Positions 24,101-37,312 of a DNA stretch of 64,000 bases are shown here, in pieces. Location of the stretch: positions 495,583,370 to 495,647,369 of the forward strand of contig VDFB02270651.1 in NCBI GenBank assembly GCA_007258455.2. The letters run 5' to 3'. A model generated the notes under the pieces. That model saw only the letters and a list, made by a program, of their open reading frames with translations. It ran no database searches and had not been told where the DNA came from. A program made the position numbers and the translations under genes. Origin of the DNA: Sequoia sempervirens (taxonomy: Eukaryota > Streptophyta > Pinopsida > Cupressales > Cupressaceae). Every line of letters begins with the position of its first letter. Within the stretch, counting starts at the first letter, position 1.

Positions 24101-25080
24101 CATAATTTGTCATCCCACACACTAGTCACAAAAATAGAAATATTTAGCATAGGAGAGTGTCTCCTAGATCTTGTATGCTTCATTTAGTTATCTACATTCT
24201 TGAAATTCATAATATCTTGATGTAGATGCTAGATCAAAATATTCTCATAGTCAAACAAAGTGTTAGTATGTGATTTTTGGTGGTCATCATAAAATGATAA
24301 CATCCCCATAGTTATGCAGTCATCCACATCAAGTCCCATAATTTGACATAAACCTTGGTAAACCTCTTGAAAATATTACTTAAATATAGTAGCATCCAAA
24401 GGGTTGACCTAATGCTATAGAATAGGATCCAATGGAGCACCTCTATCAATTAGTCTACAATGGAGTAACTTGATAGCATTATATGTATAATAACTCTTCC
24501 TATATTTAGTTGTAAAAACCTACAAATTTAGTGATTTATATGTCTTGTGCTTCAATCCAAACACATAACAAATTTTCTTTCTTATGATGAATATAATTTA
24601 TCCCTCACTTTCCCTCATTTCTCTATTCTTCTCATCAAAATATTTACAATATCATACCATAATGTTATGATCTATTAAATTGTTTGGAATAACCATATTA
24701 GTAAAATCTAGTTCCTATGCATTCCTAAATTATATATGGGTATTCCTCTTCCAATAAAATGTTACCAAATAAATATATCCCTAAGAAGGTAGTTCAAGCA
24801 TCACTAATATCAATTATTTTCTTGAATCCCTTGAATGATCATCAAATTGTATTAGTATTATCCTCTTTATCAATCTATTGGTGTCATTTTTTTTTTTTTA
24901 ATTGATAAGTACTACCTTTATGGGGTAGTTCCCAATTCGATGAATAATGAGGTGCTTGCTAGTTGACAAGACACTCACTTTGCCATCTGTATTCATTATT
25001 GTGTGTGCCACTTAGGTCATTCATAGGTAGACCAAGTGTGGTTGATGCAAGTTGTGGAAAGGCTAAAGGCAATCTTTTCC
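21126..25080. other. No gene recognised; very AT-rich, possible decayed retroelement
   Basis: Very AT-rich with A/T runs (for example 21835-21844). Between 23400 and 24000 the reverse strand has coding-like stretches (for example a block reading GYQHVYHEANDMIRRYKDNMEKF) that I cannot assign. A pure T run of 13 at 24887-24899 followed by AATTGATAAG could be the poly(A) end of a reverse-strand retroposon. Copy 2 is almost identical here. Confidence 0.4.
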
Positions 25081-25991
25081 ATCAACAAGGTTTTTCAAAT
25101 CATCCAAGACAAATGTGCGAGATATAGAGGGAAATTTGTAAGCACTAACAAGAGAGGAGACGGTCAATAAAAATTATCTAGAATGCAAAAACTCCCCTAA
25201 TCACTTTCACAACTACAAAGCCTTTTGCAAGTTTGAAACTTCAAATGAAAAAAATATTATCTTGTCCTCGAGGAGGTGCTTCCCACTAAGGATCAAGCTC
25301 TTAATTTTCTATTGGGAAACAACAAAAAAGAGGCTTGTGTTAGGACGGATGTTGGGGAGTTTCAAAAGGAGATATCACCATAGTCACACTCTATGAGTCC
25401 TTTACCCTCTAGTGATGGGGAACAATTAGAATCGGTTCACCTCCCCTACATTGGTCAAACTTGCTAATGGTATTTCAGATTTGATCCTCCCATATGATTG
25501 GGTAGACCAAATTTCCATGGATTTAGATAGTAGATCCCTTGTGTGTAGGTTGTAGGTGGAAGGCTACATTTAAATAAATCATTTGACGAATGGGATAGTA
25601 GATACCTTGTGTGTAGGCTATAGGTAGAAGGCTACAATTTACATAAATTATTTAATGAATGGGGTGTACCTAAAGCAACATAGAGTTCCCTTCTTTGTCT
25701 TTGCTATAAGGGGTTTCTTCCATGTCAAGAACAACCCTTCATTTTGTGGAAGGGTTGGAGTGTAAACGTGCCCTTGGAATTCCTCTTTTGTCATTCAAAT
25801 GTTGATTTTATAGCAAGGATTACTCTTTGCCTCTATTTTTATAGACTTCTTCTTGTTATGAGAAATTCTAAAATTATAAAGATAGTAAAGAAAATTGGAG
25901 GGTATTAGGAGTGATATGAAGCAAGATGGGTCTCAGTGCAATTTTGTAAGAAAATGTGATTGTAATCTCAACCTATTTTCCATTCCATTCA
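25081..25991 (+). other. Possible LINE ORF1 relic cut by the gap
   Basis: Forward frames give TLVKLANGISDLILPYDWV, DSRSLVCRL and HKLFNEWGVPKA, with later PFFVF and GFF blocks. This is reminiscent of the N-terminal part of plant LINE ORF1 (DUF4283), but stops and frame changes are frequent. It could equally be unrelated gag-like sequence. Confidence 0.3.
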
Positions 25992-26091
25992 NNNNNNNNN
26001 NNNNNNNNNNNNNNNNNNNNNNNNNNNNNNNNNNNNNNNNNNNNNNNNNNNNNNNNNNNNNNNNNNNNNNNNNNNNNNNNNNNNNNNNNNN
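25992..26091. other. Assembly gap of exactly 100 N
   Basis: One hundred consecutive N, the conventional size for a scaffold gap of unknown length. It lies exactly between the end of copy 1 and the start of the copy 2 contig. Any reading frame crossing it is meaningless. Confidence 0.99.
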
Positions 26092-26313
26092 TATGGTTAC
26101 ATCCTGCTGATGATAATAAGGGTTTGATGGTTAATGAGGGTTTAAGGTTTTAATGTACAACTAATTCCTAACCCCTCTCAGTTGTCCTATGTGTCTAACA
26201 TATGTGGCTAGATATGATGATGAAATTAGTTGAGGAATTTCTATAGTATCATACTACATCTATTCATATCAATGGAAGTGATCCAAAAGTTTGATCCAGA
26301 ATGTTTGAGATAA
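26092..26313. other. Left flank of copy 2
   Basis: These 222 bp separate the gap from the first base shared with copy 1. I see no coding signal. If the two copies are alleles, this stretch should match the 222 bp immediately to the left of this window. Confidence 0.6.
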
Positions 26314-27388
26314 GTTTCCCAGACAGTGAGATTGTTTTGGTAACATGTTTTCATCTACATTTATTCATGGATGTGAGTTATGTTCTATGATTTTAAAGGA
26401 GAGTATGTCTACACATGGTTTCTCTTATTCCAGAGTTTCTGGAATTTACATTCATTAGGAAAAAAAAATTGAAGTGACATAAGAGTCACTGTGTGGTTTA
26501 ATTAACTAGGTTGATGCTTCGAATCAATGTAGAAAATGCTTGTAGTGTGTGCTCTTTGAAGGTAGCATATGGATGACCATTGGGACCATATAAGTCTATA
26601 TTGGGAACCATTTCATGTGTTCTATCTTCTAGTGTAGCATGTGGGATATTGGACCTGACCTATTTACACATTTGGACATGCTTGGTTAAGGAGTGTTTGT
26701 GTGGCCGACTTGTAGATAATAATTTATGTTTTGGGTTGACACATGAATGTAATTGTAAGTATAATTCATATATATATATGTCTAGGATTTTTCCTAAGAT
26801 GAGTGAGTTGTGTGAATGTTATGTAATTAGGGATTCAATACAAATATCAAAGTGATGTAATGTGAGTTGAATTTCAATCATTATGTGTCATTATTAGAAG
26901 ATCATATGTTGTGTGGGAGAGTTTCTAAAGGTTGATCAAATCAAGTGTAAGCTATATTATCAGTCTTGAAGGTCCACAAAACATATTATGTGATCTGATA
27001 AGACTAGTGTCTTGCTTATTGATTTAGTGCTCAGATATTTGTATTAGGAATTAGTGTCTCTAGTAGGTTGGTGCCTACAAATACTGTAGGGGATTGGTGT
27101 CTCTGGTAGGTTGGTGCCTACTTCATGATTATAAGTGATTCATTATTTTATTAGGCTGGAATTGGATAGTAGATCCAAGTAGCTATTCTCACTTTGGTTT
27201 TTCTCATCTTGGGTTTCCACATATATCTGGTGTTCTCATGTATGGGTATGTGTTTATGTTATCATTTGAATAGTTGTTTTAATGATAAAGTAAGATCCAA
27301 AAATGCTACTAAGGTTAATTTGGACTTGAATTTGAGATTTTTTCATATACTAATTCACCCCCCTTCTCAATATATTGTGTGCCCTTCA
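26314..27388 (+). mobile_element. Copia-type LTR remnant, copy 2
   Basis: Counterpart of 1-1071, ending in the same CA at 27388 before the reverse LINE. Differences from copy 1 are scattered substitutions and small indels (for example a longer A-run near 26460). Confidence 0.45.
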
Positions 27389-28477
27389 CTCCAAACTTCA
27401 ATTCTCTCTCTATAACCATTTCGAGCATATGTTGAACATATACCAAAATTTTGGTTATTTATTTCCATTGTTACCCAATAACACCTATTACAAGGGGAGC
27501 AACTGAAACTAGTGATAAATGGATTCCATTTTGGCCCTATTAAGATTGTCATTTCACACTTTCCTTTTTGATGATTAGTATGAAAGAAAATTGCATTTTT
27601 CTATCTAAACCTTAAGGAATTGTGCAATTGAAATTCAACAACCTTAACTTCTTGAATTAGAAGGCAATCCAAATCCTTTTTATTGTTACAAAAAGACCTC
27701 TATACATATTTCCTCTCTTGGGATTCTAAGCCTCGAATATTCCAATTTATATAGTTTAAAATTATTTTTAGGATGGAAGTTGAGGGTACTTTTGATTCTT
27801 ATATAATCTATCAAAACAAGAAGGTAAATTTTCTTCTTTGTCCTTCTTTCCAAGTTTTTGTGAGCTAGTTTTATTCACTACCTTTTCTTGCTTTCTTCTT
27901 CTTTAATCTCCTTTTTTCCTTTTCTTTTATGTTTATCCCTACTTTCTTGATACAAGGGATTAAAACAATTAATGTCCTTGTTTTCTTTTTTGTACTCACT
28001 ATCATACAGGATCCCATCTAAGTCAATAGCTTGCTTACAACGTTGGGAGGGTATGGGGGTCTCTCAACCTTCCTCCTTTTTATCTACCCTTTTAATTTCT
28101 CAAGCACAATTTCTTGAGCATTTTTTGAACTCATTAGACTTTTCTTCTATAGGCACAATTATGTTATTTTCTTCATTCTTATTTTCTCCTTTATTCAAAT
28201 CACAAAGGACATAATTTTCCTTATTGAGAACATTCACTATTTCACATTTCTTAGTTTAATTTTCCCCAAAATTTTCATTTCTTTCATCATTATCCATATT
28301 AGGGATGGCTTCTACTTCTTCATGCACATTGTACTTAAAGAAATATTGTGGTTCTTTCACATCATCTTCCCTTGAGCGAGATTTTAAGGACCCACTATTT
28401 ATATAACAGTCTATATTAACACTTTTATCTTCTGTAGCGTCAAAAATTGTACTCCCTTGTAGGTGATAGTACAATTC
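27389..28477 (-). pseudogene. LINE D fragment, copy 2
   Basis: Same layout as copy 1: charged ORF1 tail (72-residue frame at 28474-28256, four replacements against copy 1) and an endonuclease start truncated at the LTR junction. Both copies share the truncation, so it predates their separation. The YAPN motif reads YARN here. Confidence 0.62.
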
Positions 28478-30097
28478 ACTCTTAGTTTGGACCTATTTTA
28501 GTGACCCTTGCATTTATGCATTTTCAACACCTCCTAACTAGGCCCTAATCTCCTAAATTATTCATTTTGAGGACTATTTTATCATTTTTTGACAAATTGC
28601 AAGCATTGAACAAATGTGTCCAATTGATATTTTTCCCCCAACACTTGGTGTCCTAGAAAATAGGGCTAGGACCCATTCGCCCTAGGGCATATGGATCCCC
28701 CTATTTTTTGGGGACCAATTTTGGATATGTCGATGTCAACATTTTAACATTTAAAATTCAAATTGTAAATGTCGACTATTGAAATCTAATCTTCAGTAAA
28801 TTAGAGAAATGCATATAAATACATATTTTTTCACCATTTAAAAATGAGGAGAACACAAACAAGCAATAATTTGAATCTTGGAGTAGCAAGAGATCATTAC
28901 ATTCCACCAAATACATTCCAATTTGTAGGTTTTCAAGCTCATTTACAGATTTGATCAAGCCATATTCCATGATTGAAGGTTGATGCCAATAGCAGAGCAT
29001 GATGGATTCTAGGTTTGAATGCATTTGGCAATTTCCTTCAACCTAATAACTTGTTTCCTAGTGTTCTCATCTTCAAGCTTCATCCTATGTGTAGCCTAAA
29101 GCAAGGCATCATTATTTTTTAGATGTCCTAAGGGTGTTTTGACTTCCTCTTAAGTAGACCTTGTTATTTTCATATAGGAATCCTTCCCTAATGCACTTGA
29201 GTAGGGTTTTAGGCATTTTTAGCTCATAACAACCTTAGATGCATTTAAGTTTAGGGAACACACACTATTATCAATCAATTCTACTGGCTATTGTGGAGGT
29301 ATAAATACCAAAAGAGGGGTTTGACTGAGGAAAACTCCTATATAGCCACTCCCCCACCATCTCTTTTGTAGATTTATTGCAGGCTTGGATCTGAAGATGA
29401 AGGTTTGTAGTGCAGGCATCAGAGAGCAGATAAAGAGCTACAAGATCAAATTTGAAGTTTCAAAAAAGGCCTACAAGGACACATACACCATACACCCCTA
29501 GGTGACTTTGTCCTCCATTTCATACTAGATTCAACTTTCTATGATAGGTACACATCACTCAACACTTCCCAAATCTTCCTACAAGTTGTTGTTTCAGTTT
29601 GTTAATTATTAAAATATTACAATTTTCCTATTAGGGTACATAGTTGAATTAGGTTAATCATAGTAAATCAATTCTAGTCCATTTCTAAGGCTCAAAAGGA
29701 TCAAATACAAGTCTGATTGACTCATCTTCATGGTTGAAATTCAATGTAAACACGTTGATTTGCATCCTAATGTACCTTTGAAAAAAGAGCAAAAATCAAT
29801 CGTAGGTTTATGCACTAAACTTAAGGTTCCCTTTTTCATATGTTACATATTGGTGAACCTGACATTTTGGCATCATAAACCTTATGAAATATTAAGTAAT
29901 TCAACCCTAGATCTAGTTTTTGTATTTCATTTTTTTGCACTTCTCATTTAGGGTTTCATTTTTACATCATAAAAAGTCACAAAAATTCAAAAAAATTACA
30001 TCATAGGTTGCAATAGGGTTAGTTTCAGTCACTTAGATCAGATTTACATTCAAAATTGCATTCCTAATTTTCATTCCTTGTTCAAAAAATTTCATTT
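28478..30097. other. No gene recognised; counterpart of 2161-3775
   Basis: AT-rich spacer collinear with copy 1, with small indels (for example extra bases near 28848 and 29480). The ACCCATTCGCCCTAGGG variant of the recurrent motif lies near 28671. Confidence 0.55.
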
Positions 30098-30215
30098 GGG
30101 GTATAGACGGGAATGGAGTGAGGTCGATGTATGAGCTCTACTAGGGTTTTGTGTTTTCTGCGGTCACCATTTTGCATCATATTGTGCATCCTGTGTAGGA
30201 AAACCCTCTTTTCTT

Positions 30216-31488
30216 GTGTGTACAGCCGCATTTATTGTAGTTTCTTGTTTTAATATGCCTTCAACTGGCTCTAACCTAGCAGTTCTTGCTGGTGTTAGTG
30301 GTTCGACAGCGATAATCAATGGCTCCTCCTTTGAACAAACGTCCCTAAAAATTTGTTCCAAAAGTATTTCACGAGGTAAGTGCTCTGATTCACCAGCTGA
30401 TGTGGTTTTTCCTTTACCAAATTTTGATACTTCTTGTCAATGGCTTGAGCAGTACACCCTTGTTGGGTATTTTGTTGTGAGAACTCCCCCTGAAAGTGTG
30501 CTTAAAGATTGGGTTAACAAGGCTTGGGTCCCTCATGGGGTCCGCCTTGACATGGTCCAAAATTTAACCAAGGGTTTCTTTTTGTTCCGCTTTGCGGAGG
30601 TCAATCATGTGTAGGCCATCTTAAGCCATGGGCCCTGGTATGTCTAGTCCTCTCTGTTAGTTTTTCAAGCATGGACTCATGACTTTGCTGTCTCGAACGA
30701 CACCAAGTTGTGGGTCTCGGTCTGGATTGAATTTCCTGGTCTACCTTTGCCTTGTGTGTCATTTTTGAATAGTATAGCCTCCTCACTGGGGAGGGTTATT
30801 TGCATTGAACCAGATAGGTTCTTTCATGCCTGCCCCCAAAAGAGGGTTTGTGTGGAAGTTGACCTTTCCAAAGATATAAAAGACTCCAATGATATCTAAA
30901 TTGGAGCTCTCCGCCACACCTAGAAGGTCACCTATTTTAATTTTCCCAACACATGCTATAGGTGTCAGTCAACAGACCACAAGATAAAGGACTTCCCTTT
31001 AGCAATGCTTTGTACACCTTCTCCGCCACGAGATGCTGAAAATCCTCATTCGGTGGCTACATCTACTGCCAGACCTAATGCGAAATGGACTACGGTTACA
31101 AACCGAAAGAATAATTCCACTGGTTTTGGGTCGGGTCCTATGACCTCTGAGCCAGTGAAAGATGTTTCAAACCCTTCTATGAAGGGGAAAGAAGCTCTGG
31201 TTGGAGTTGATTATGTTTCCCAGCAGCCTAGGCCAAAGGCTATGCCTCGGTCAGCTGCTATCATGATAACACAGCCGAATGTGGCTTCTCCTATGATAGG
31301 AGCTCATAGGCGTTCTCGCAGCCCTTCCACTCCTAGGGCAGAAGGGGAATATGTTCATGAAAAATAGAGGATGTCCTCCCCGTCCATTCAGATTGGATCA
31401 GTTCCGACGAAATTTTTTACAGAATCGTTTTTCTTCTCTGAATGAAGAGGAATCAGGTTTCGAAAACATGGAGGAGTTTCACTCATGA
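30216..31488 (+). pseudogene. LINE A ORF1, copy 2, broken
   Basis: Same architecture as copy 1 (DUF4283-like region, knuckle, Ser/Pro-rich tail). The zinc knuckle at 30954-30995 has lost its last Cys (TTC, Phe). Stops lie at 30612-30614 and 30897-30899 as in copy 1, plus a private TAG at 31365-31367 and an extra T near 31415 that puts the tail out of frame with the terminal TGA. The ATGA overlap with ORF2 is kept at 31485-31488. Confidence 0.78.
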
Positions 31489-34400
31489 AGTTCCTTTCAT
31501 GGAATGTTCGAGGTCTGACAGACCTCTCTAGAAAGTATTATGTCAAGGATACCTTGTGCAAGTACTCTGGTGTTGAAGTGCTTTGTCTCCAAGAAGTTAA
31601 AATTTCTAGTTTTCTGCTTGTCATGGCTAGTCATTCTATTTGGCCAGCCAGTAAAATATTTTGTACTACCCACGATGTTGGGCATGGTGGAGCTATCATC
31701 CTTTTGGCCCTACGGTGGCACTCCTCTGTGGTCGACCACGGGTCAAATCCCACTCATCAGCTCGTCTAAATCCTTCTCAACATTGATAATCATTCCTTTG
31801 GGATTATTAATGTCTATGCTTCTAATGGTGTTGTGGAACGCTCTTTGCTTTGGTGTTGGATTGTTGATTCTTTACCAGTTGCTACCTAGTTACTCTGTGG
31901 GGACTTCAATATGGTAGAAATGGCATCTAAAAAATATGGTACTCTACCATTCAGATGGACAGCTGGGGAAAGGGAGGCGTGGTTTTACATGCGCAATAAA
32001 TTGTGGCTTTTTTATCCTAATATTGGTCGCTGCCATTCTCATTCTCTCTGGCACACTTGGTGCAATTACTGAGTTGGTTCTGACAGAATATTTAAGCATC
32101 TTGATCCTACCATGATCTCGACGCAATATTTTTTCTCATTTGACGGCTCCTCTCTCCCGGTTAAGCCGTTAGTGGATCCGACTTTGTCATATCATTTCCC
32201 CATTTCCTTTTGCATTGAATAGGAGACGCGACAACCTAGTACGTGTAAAACTCAATTTTTTTTAAACACGTCTTTACTCTGCCACAAGCCTACCCTGGCC
32301 CACATTCATAGATTTTGGAATTTGGAGTGCAGGCCAGCTCATCATACAAGTTGGATTTCTTGGTGGAATGATGCTATCATTCACATGGCTAGATTTTTGT
32401 GCATTTATGGGTGCCAACTGGCTATTTTTCGCTGGCAATCTTATGAGGCTACCACCGCTAACCTCCATGCTACCTCTAAGGCTTTGGCGGCCAGCCCTTT
32501 TTCTCCTTCATTAAAAGTCAGGGTGGTAGAGCTAAGGCATAAGAAACAAATTGTTGATAGCTATGTTGCTCAAGGAGCGCAAATCAAAGCTCGGTTACAT
32601 TGGCTAAAAGTTGGTGATCGTGCCTCCAAAGAGTTTTTCTTGGCTCTACGTGCTAGGCACTCATCCCCCAGCATTAAAAAAATAAAATATGGTGCTCAGG
32701 TGCTCTTTGAGCTGCCTGACATTCTCTAGGCCTTTGTGCATCATTATGAGCAAGTTTTCACTGCATAGGAATTCACACCTGTGCGATAGCAAGCCCTTCA
32801 GGATTGCCTTGCTGTTGTGCCAAATAAGCTTTCTTCAGCTCAGAAATTTTTTTGTGATCAACTTTTATCAGTTGATGATCTCAAAGAGGCTATTTACTCC
32901 ATGGCGGATGACAAACCCCTGAGAATTGATGGATTCCCTTGTAAATTCTACAAATCCATGTGGGATGATATTAGGCATGATCTGCATCAAGTTTACTTAG
33001 AAGCTTTTCACTCTAATTCCCTGGGTAACTTAATCAATAAAGGTAACATAAAATTCATACCGAAACTAGGTGACCTAGAAGACATCTGCAATTGGAGACC
33101 TATCACGCTTCTTAATGTCTCCTACAAGATTATCGCCAAGGCTTTGGCTCTTAAATCTCACCATCTTCTACCTCAGATCGTGCGCCCAGAACAAACTAGG
33201 TTCATCAAATCTAGATTTATTTTGGATAATATCATCGTTGTTTGGGAAGGCATGGAATGGGCCAAACGCTCAAACCAGAAAGCCATGTTCATTAAGATTG
33301 AATTTTCCAAGGCTTATGATCGCATTAAGTGGTCGTTTATTCTTGCTATGTTGCATGCCTTGGGTTTTGGGCCCAATTTCATTCAATTTGTTCTAATACT
33401 CTTTGCAGATGCCTCAGCTTGTATCACCATCAATGGTCGTCAATCCTCTACCTTTGGATTATTTTGTTCCATTAGGCAAGGGTGCCCGTTGGCCCCCTCT
33501 TTATATGTGCTTACTGTCGATGGTTTTGGTTACCTTTTGGCCAATGTAGTTTCCAGCAACGAGTCAAGGTAATTTCTCTACCCAACTCTCAGGCTCAGCT
33601 TGTTAATGGCCATTTTGCTAATGACTCATTCCTCACCCTTCTAGAGGATGAAGATTCCATTGCAGTGGCTCTTGAGTGTCTTAATACCTTCTGTCTTGCC
33701 TTCGGCTCTGCCATCCAGTGGCATAAAACTTTGTGTTACCAACAATCTATCTTTCCCTCCCCGCAATGGCTACAACAATATGGTTGGAAGTGGATTGGGC
33801 TTGGCAAAGTTTTTTGGTTTTTGGGCATTCCCTTTGCTTTTTAGGCATCTCCAGTTGAGCTTTGGCAAGTCATGCTCTCCAGAGTTGAGCAGAAGCTTAC
33901 TTATTGGGTTACTAAGCCCCTCTCTTTAGCAGGGAAATTCCAGGTATGTTCTAAAATCCTGGTGGCCACCCATGTTTATTATTCTTCTTGTTGGGCCCCC
34001 TCCAAAGCTGCCTATGGCAAGCTTGAGAAACTGCTTCGTGATTTTCTTTGGGCCTCCTCTAAAACTCACAAAGGGTTTCATCGTGTGGCTTGGGAATTTT
34101 GTTGTCTTCCTAGAGATTCAAGAGGCCTCGGCTTGCTATCTACTCAACGGCAAGGGACTACTATGTGTGTTAAATGGATTATTCGTGCCCTTACTGGGGA
34201 CGAGGCGTAGAAAATTCTTCTCAGGCATAGTATTCAATCTGACTTCCCTATTCATAGACCTACCTGGAAAGGGATTGGATTTCAAACCCTTCTGGTCATG
34301 AATGAACCAATCCAAATTGTTGGAAATTTTGTGGCCAAAAGCATCTGGTGGGCCTGGGAAGTTGTCAAACCTTGGTTCCGTTGGGCTAGCTCTAGTTTTC

Positions 34401-35800
34401 GAGATGGGCTTTCTCTCAACTAGCACAATGTTTGGTAGTCGCCTCTTTTTGCTAGCAATGGTCAACTGTTGGCTAAGTCGCTAGGGCTTAAGGCACTCAG
34501 ATTTCACAAAAATGGTATCCAGACCCTACAACAGATTTTTTCCAAACCCACCATGCATATCATGTCGTGGGATGTTTTTCATGCCCAGTACAGGCTTCAT
34601 AACTAGGACCATGCTACTTATAATGGTTTGGTGAATGTCATTCCTACTAAAATGCTTCATAAGGTTGGAATTTGTGGGACCAAACCTTGGTGGAAAGACT
34701 AGAAGTGGTATCCAGACACCCCTTTCAGGAACTACAAGCCTCGGCTTGGTTATAGGTGGCTCTCACCAAATTTTCCTATGATTCAGAGGTTGACCCAGAG
34801 GTGGCTTCTTCAATCTCCCGTTCATGTCTGGCATAAAATATTTGTTGCCACTTGGTCTGCAAGTGTTGAGCCAAAGCTTGCCCACTTTCCCTAGTGTGTT
34901 CTTTTCCAAGGCTTTCCTGTGGGCTCTCGGTTGGTCCACCTCGGGGTCCGGGACCCTCGCTGCCCTTTTTGTGGGCAAGCTGAGAATTTTAAGCATCTTT
35001 TCTAATTTTTTCCCAGAGCTCAATAGCTTTGGACTTGGATTTATGACTTTTTTCAACCCTTTCGGCCAAAACCTTTCTCCTGGCATATGGTGTTGCTTGG
35101 AGATTCTCCTAGAATTCTTGCAAAATTCACCCAGCTTTGGCACACTTTCAGGTTGGAAATTCTCTTTAATATTTAGAAAGATATAAATGCTTTCATTTTT
35201 TCAAATTCTCAAATGGATATTCATGTATCTTTATATGCTAAAGCTATGATTTTCTCTAATGTGTTTTTACAGGTTCAAGTGCAAGTTAACAAAGTTGCAC
35301 TTGAGGTTGCTCACCTCCAGGTTCTCCTAGACCAATGGGGTAATGCCCCTTGTACTATTGCTCAGGTCCCCGCTTCACCCACCTCTTCCCGAGGTCAGTC
35401 ACCCTCTAGGGGCCAACAGCGGAGTGGCTTTGCACATCCCCATCCATAACCCTCGCCTTGGCGGGATTCTCGCACTCCTCGGCAAAGCCATTCTCCTCCA
35501 TCGCGGGCTACTCAGGGGTGGCCTTCTGGTGGTGCTTCGAGGAGCGACAGTGGTGGTTTCAGGTGGCCCTCTGATGACCCTCCTACTTTTGGCTTTGGGT
35601 GGCCAGCTACTAGTAAAATGTTCCTGCATATGGCGCTTGCAATCTTGCCCTGGCGCGAGGAAGAAGATAAAGAGAAAAAAGATGTTGATGATGGTTGGGG
35701 TCCTCCTCCTGATATCACTCCAAACCCTGCTGATATATGGGGGAAAAATTTGGATGAAAGAGACCCTCCTGGCTTTGCTGGCACTACTATGGCCGCTTAA
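31485..35800 (+). pseudogene. LINE A ORF2, copy 2, broken
   Basis: Domains as in copy 1: endonuclease (SWNVRGL, QEVK, GDFN; SDH read as S-Y-H at 32187-32195), RT, zinc-binding region (DPRCPFCGQ, both Cys kept), RS/GW tail and acidic end. The RT box reads FAND at 33614-33625, so the first catalytic Asp is lost. Private stops include TAA at 31767-31769 (Trp in copy 1) and a TAG in the 'LPVAT' block near 31887. The RT frame from 32817 to 33572 stays open and then switches frame near 33570, as in copy 1, so that shift is ancestral. Confidence 0.8.
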
Positions 35801-35980
35801 TTACCTTTTTATCTTTATTGTTTTTGGACTTTTGGGCTTAGCCCACGTAATCTATTAATTTTCTAGGCATTGCCCATGTGACTCTTGGGGTGTGCCTTTC
35901 TACCACCCACCCTTTTTTGTGAATATGTATCTTTATATTTGAATTAATATAAATAGCTACCTATTCATCAAAAAAAAAAA

Positions 35981-36741
35981 TCATTTAAGTTACATTGTCT
36001 TCAATTGGGAAAATTCTAGAAAAATAGTCACTATCAAACCTGTTTGTAGAAAGAAATATCATCCTTAAACAAAAATCTAAACATCCATTTTTTCATTTTT
36101 TTGAACCCCTGTCAAGGATGCCTCTGTCCTGCTACATGTGGCTTATAAAAACTTTTCAGAGATCGTTGTATCTATATTTTCAATATGTTTCTGCTTGCAA
36201 ATGTCTATTTTGAAAATTTGAAAAAATGTTATTGCATGTTAAAGAAAGGTGTCGTTTTGCTTAGCTTCTAACAACTTTTGAAAGAATTTTTCATTTTAGT
36301 ATTGGAAATTATCAAATCTGTAGGAAAATTATTTACATTTTCTAAAGCATTGCATAATACAAAACCCTAGGTTGTTACAACACATTGCACAATCTGAAAA
36401 CTCACAAAACAATAATAGAATCAAATCCAAAATATGGGTTTGTGCACTGTCACATAGCTAGCTTCTATCACTAATGCCTCTAAAATTGAAATTTTAGAAA
36501 GATCCCTACCAATACCCGTACACCCTAGGGCATCTGAATCCTCCAAAAATAGCCTCATAACTCATAAAAAAACTTATAGTTATGGTTAATTTTCAAATAT
36601 GGAAGTTGATTTTCAAGTCTATAACAGGTCTATAAATCTGTTTTTAAACCTAGTTAACTTCAACATGCATTGGAATTTAATGGTTAGTCTTGGAGAAAGA
36701 ATAGTAATCTGATCATGTCAGATCTCTTTCTACAAGTACAC
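35981..36741. other. No gene recognised; counterpart of 9629-10389
   Basis: Collinear AT-rich spacer. The recurrent ACCCGTACACCCTAGGG motif lies near 36516. Confidence 0.55.
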
Positions 36742-37312
36742 TATATACCTATCAATCCCTTTAGTTGTGATGACTTTGATATGTTATATGAAACCCTTGA
36801 GGACTTCATCTCACCTAGGTCATCCACTAAGGCTTGCAACATCCCCACAAATAAAGAACAATCAATGCAATCATACATCAACTTATCTTTTTCCACCTAT
36901 GCAACAACCTCAATTCCAAACCAAACTTGTGCTTATCATAAGACCACCTCAAAACAAACCAAAACCTCAAGGACATATCTTAAACTTTGCAAAATAACTC
37001 ACTAGTAATCATGTGTTGCAACAACCAAGTTATCACACCATTGCTCATACATATAACTCAAGAAATAATAAGAAACCAAGACAAACACAAACCTTTTCCT
37101 CATCGATACTACTTCCACAACTTATTTTACCTAGTGCCCCTCATTTACCTCAACATAGTGGAAAGGAGTATGATCTTGTGGAACAACTTCGTAACACTCC
37201 TGCTAAAATTTCCTTGTGGGACCTAATTCAAACTTCATCTACTTACCATGGCATTTAAACTACATGGTTTTAGCTAATTTCTCACTGAAGCAATTTTTGA
37301 AATACTAAATAA
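36742..37312 (+). pseudogene. Ty3/gypsy-like gag relic, copy 2
   Basis: Same blocks as copy 1. One base fewer in the run near 36848 joins the first two blocks into a longer frame (36715-37005). The YDLVEQLRNTPAKISLWDL block is kept, with Trp where copy 1 has Leu, which is closer to the family pattern. Confidence 0.58.

Larger units (their letters stand above)
1..25991. repeat. Copy 1 of a locus present twice in the window
   Basis: Base 1 corresponds to base 26314, and collinear similarity runs to the last base before the N gap (25991 corresponds to 57109). Landmarks repeat in the same order and orientation: copia LTR end, reverse LINE, LINE A, gypsy gag relic, LINE C, RRM/NFXL2 fragments, copia gag relic. 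This copy alone carries a 1.27-kb LTR fragment at 11615-12879 and lacks LINE B. The left edge is the window edge, so the similarity may extend further left. Allelic contigs and true duplication cannot be told apart from sequence alone. Confidence 0.95.
30098..35980 (+). mobile_element. LINE A, copy 2
   Basis: 5.88 kb, with the same start, poly(A) (35970-35980) and flanks as copy 1, so this is the same insertion event seen twice. It keeps bases that copy 1 lost: the seventh A at 32676-32682, one C near 34000, and 23-24 bp near 34520-34545. It has its own lesions. Against copy 1, LINE A shows more differences than the flanks, mostly C/T and G/A transitions by eye. Confidence 0.88.

Noticed and set aside
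25895..26153. Open frames spanning the N gap
   Set aside because: They are open only because N is translated as X; there is no real sequence.
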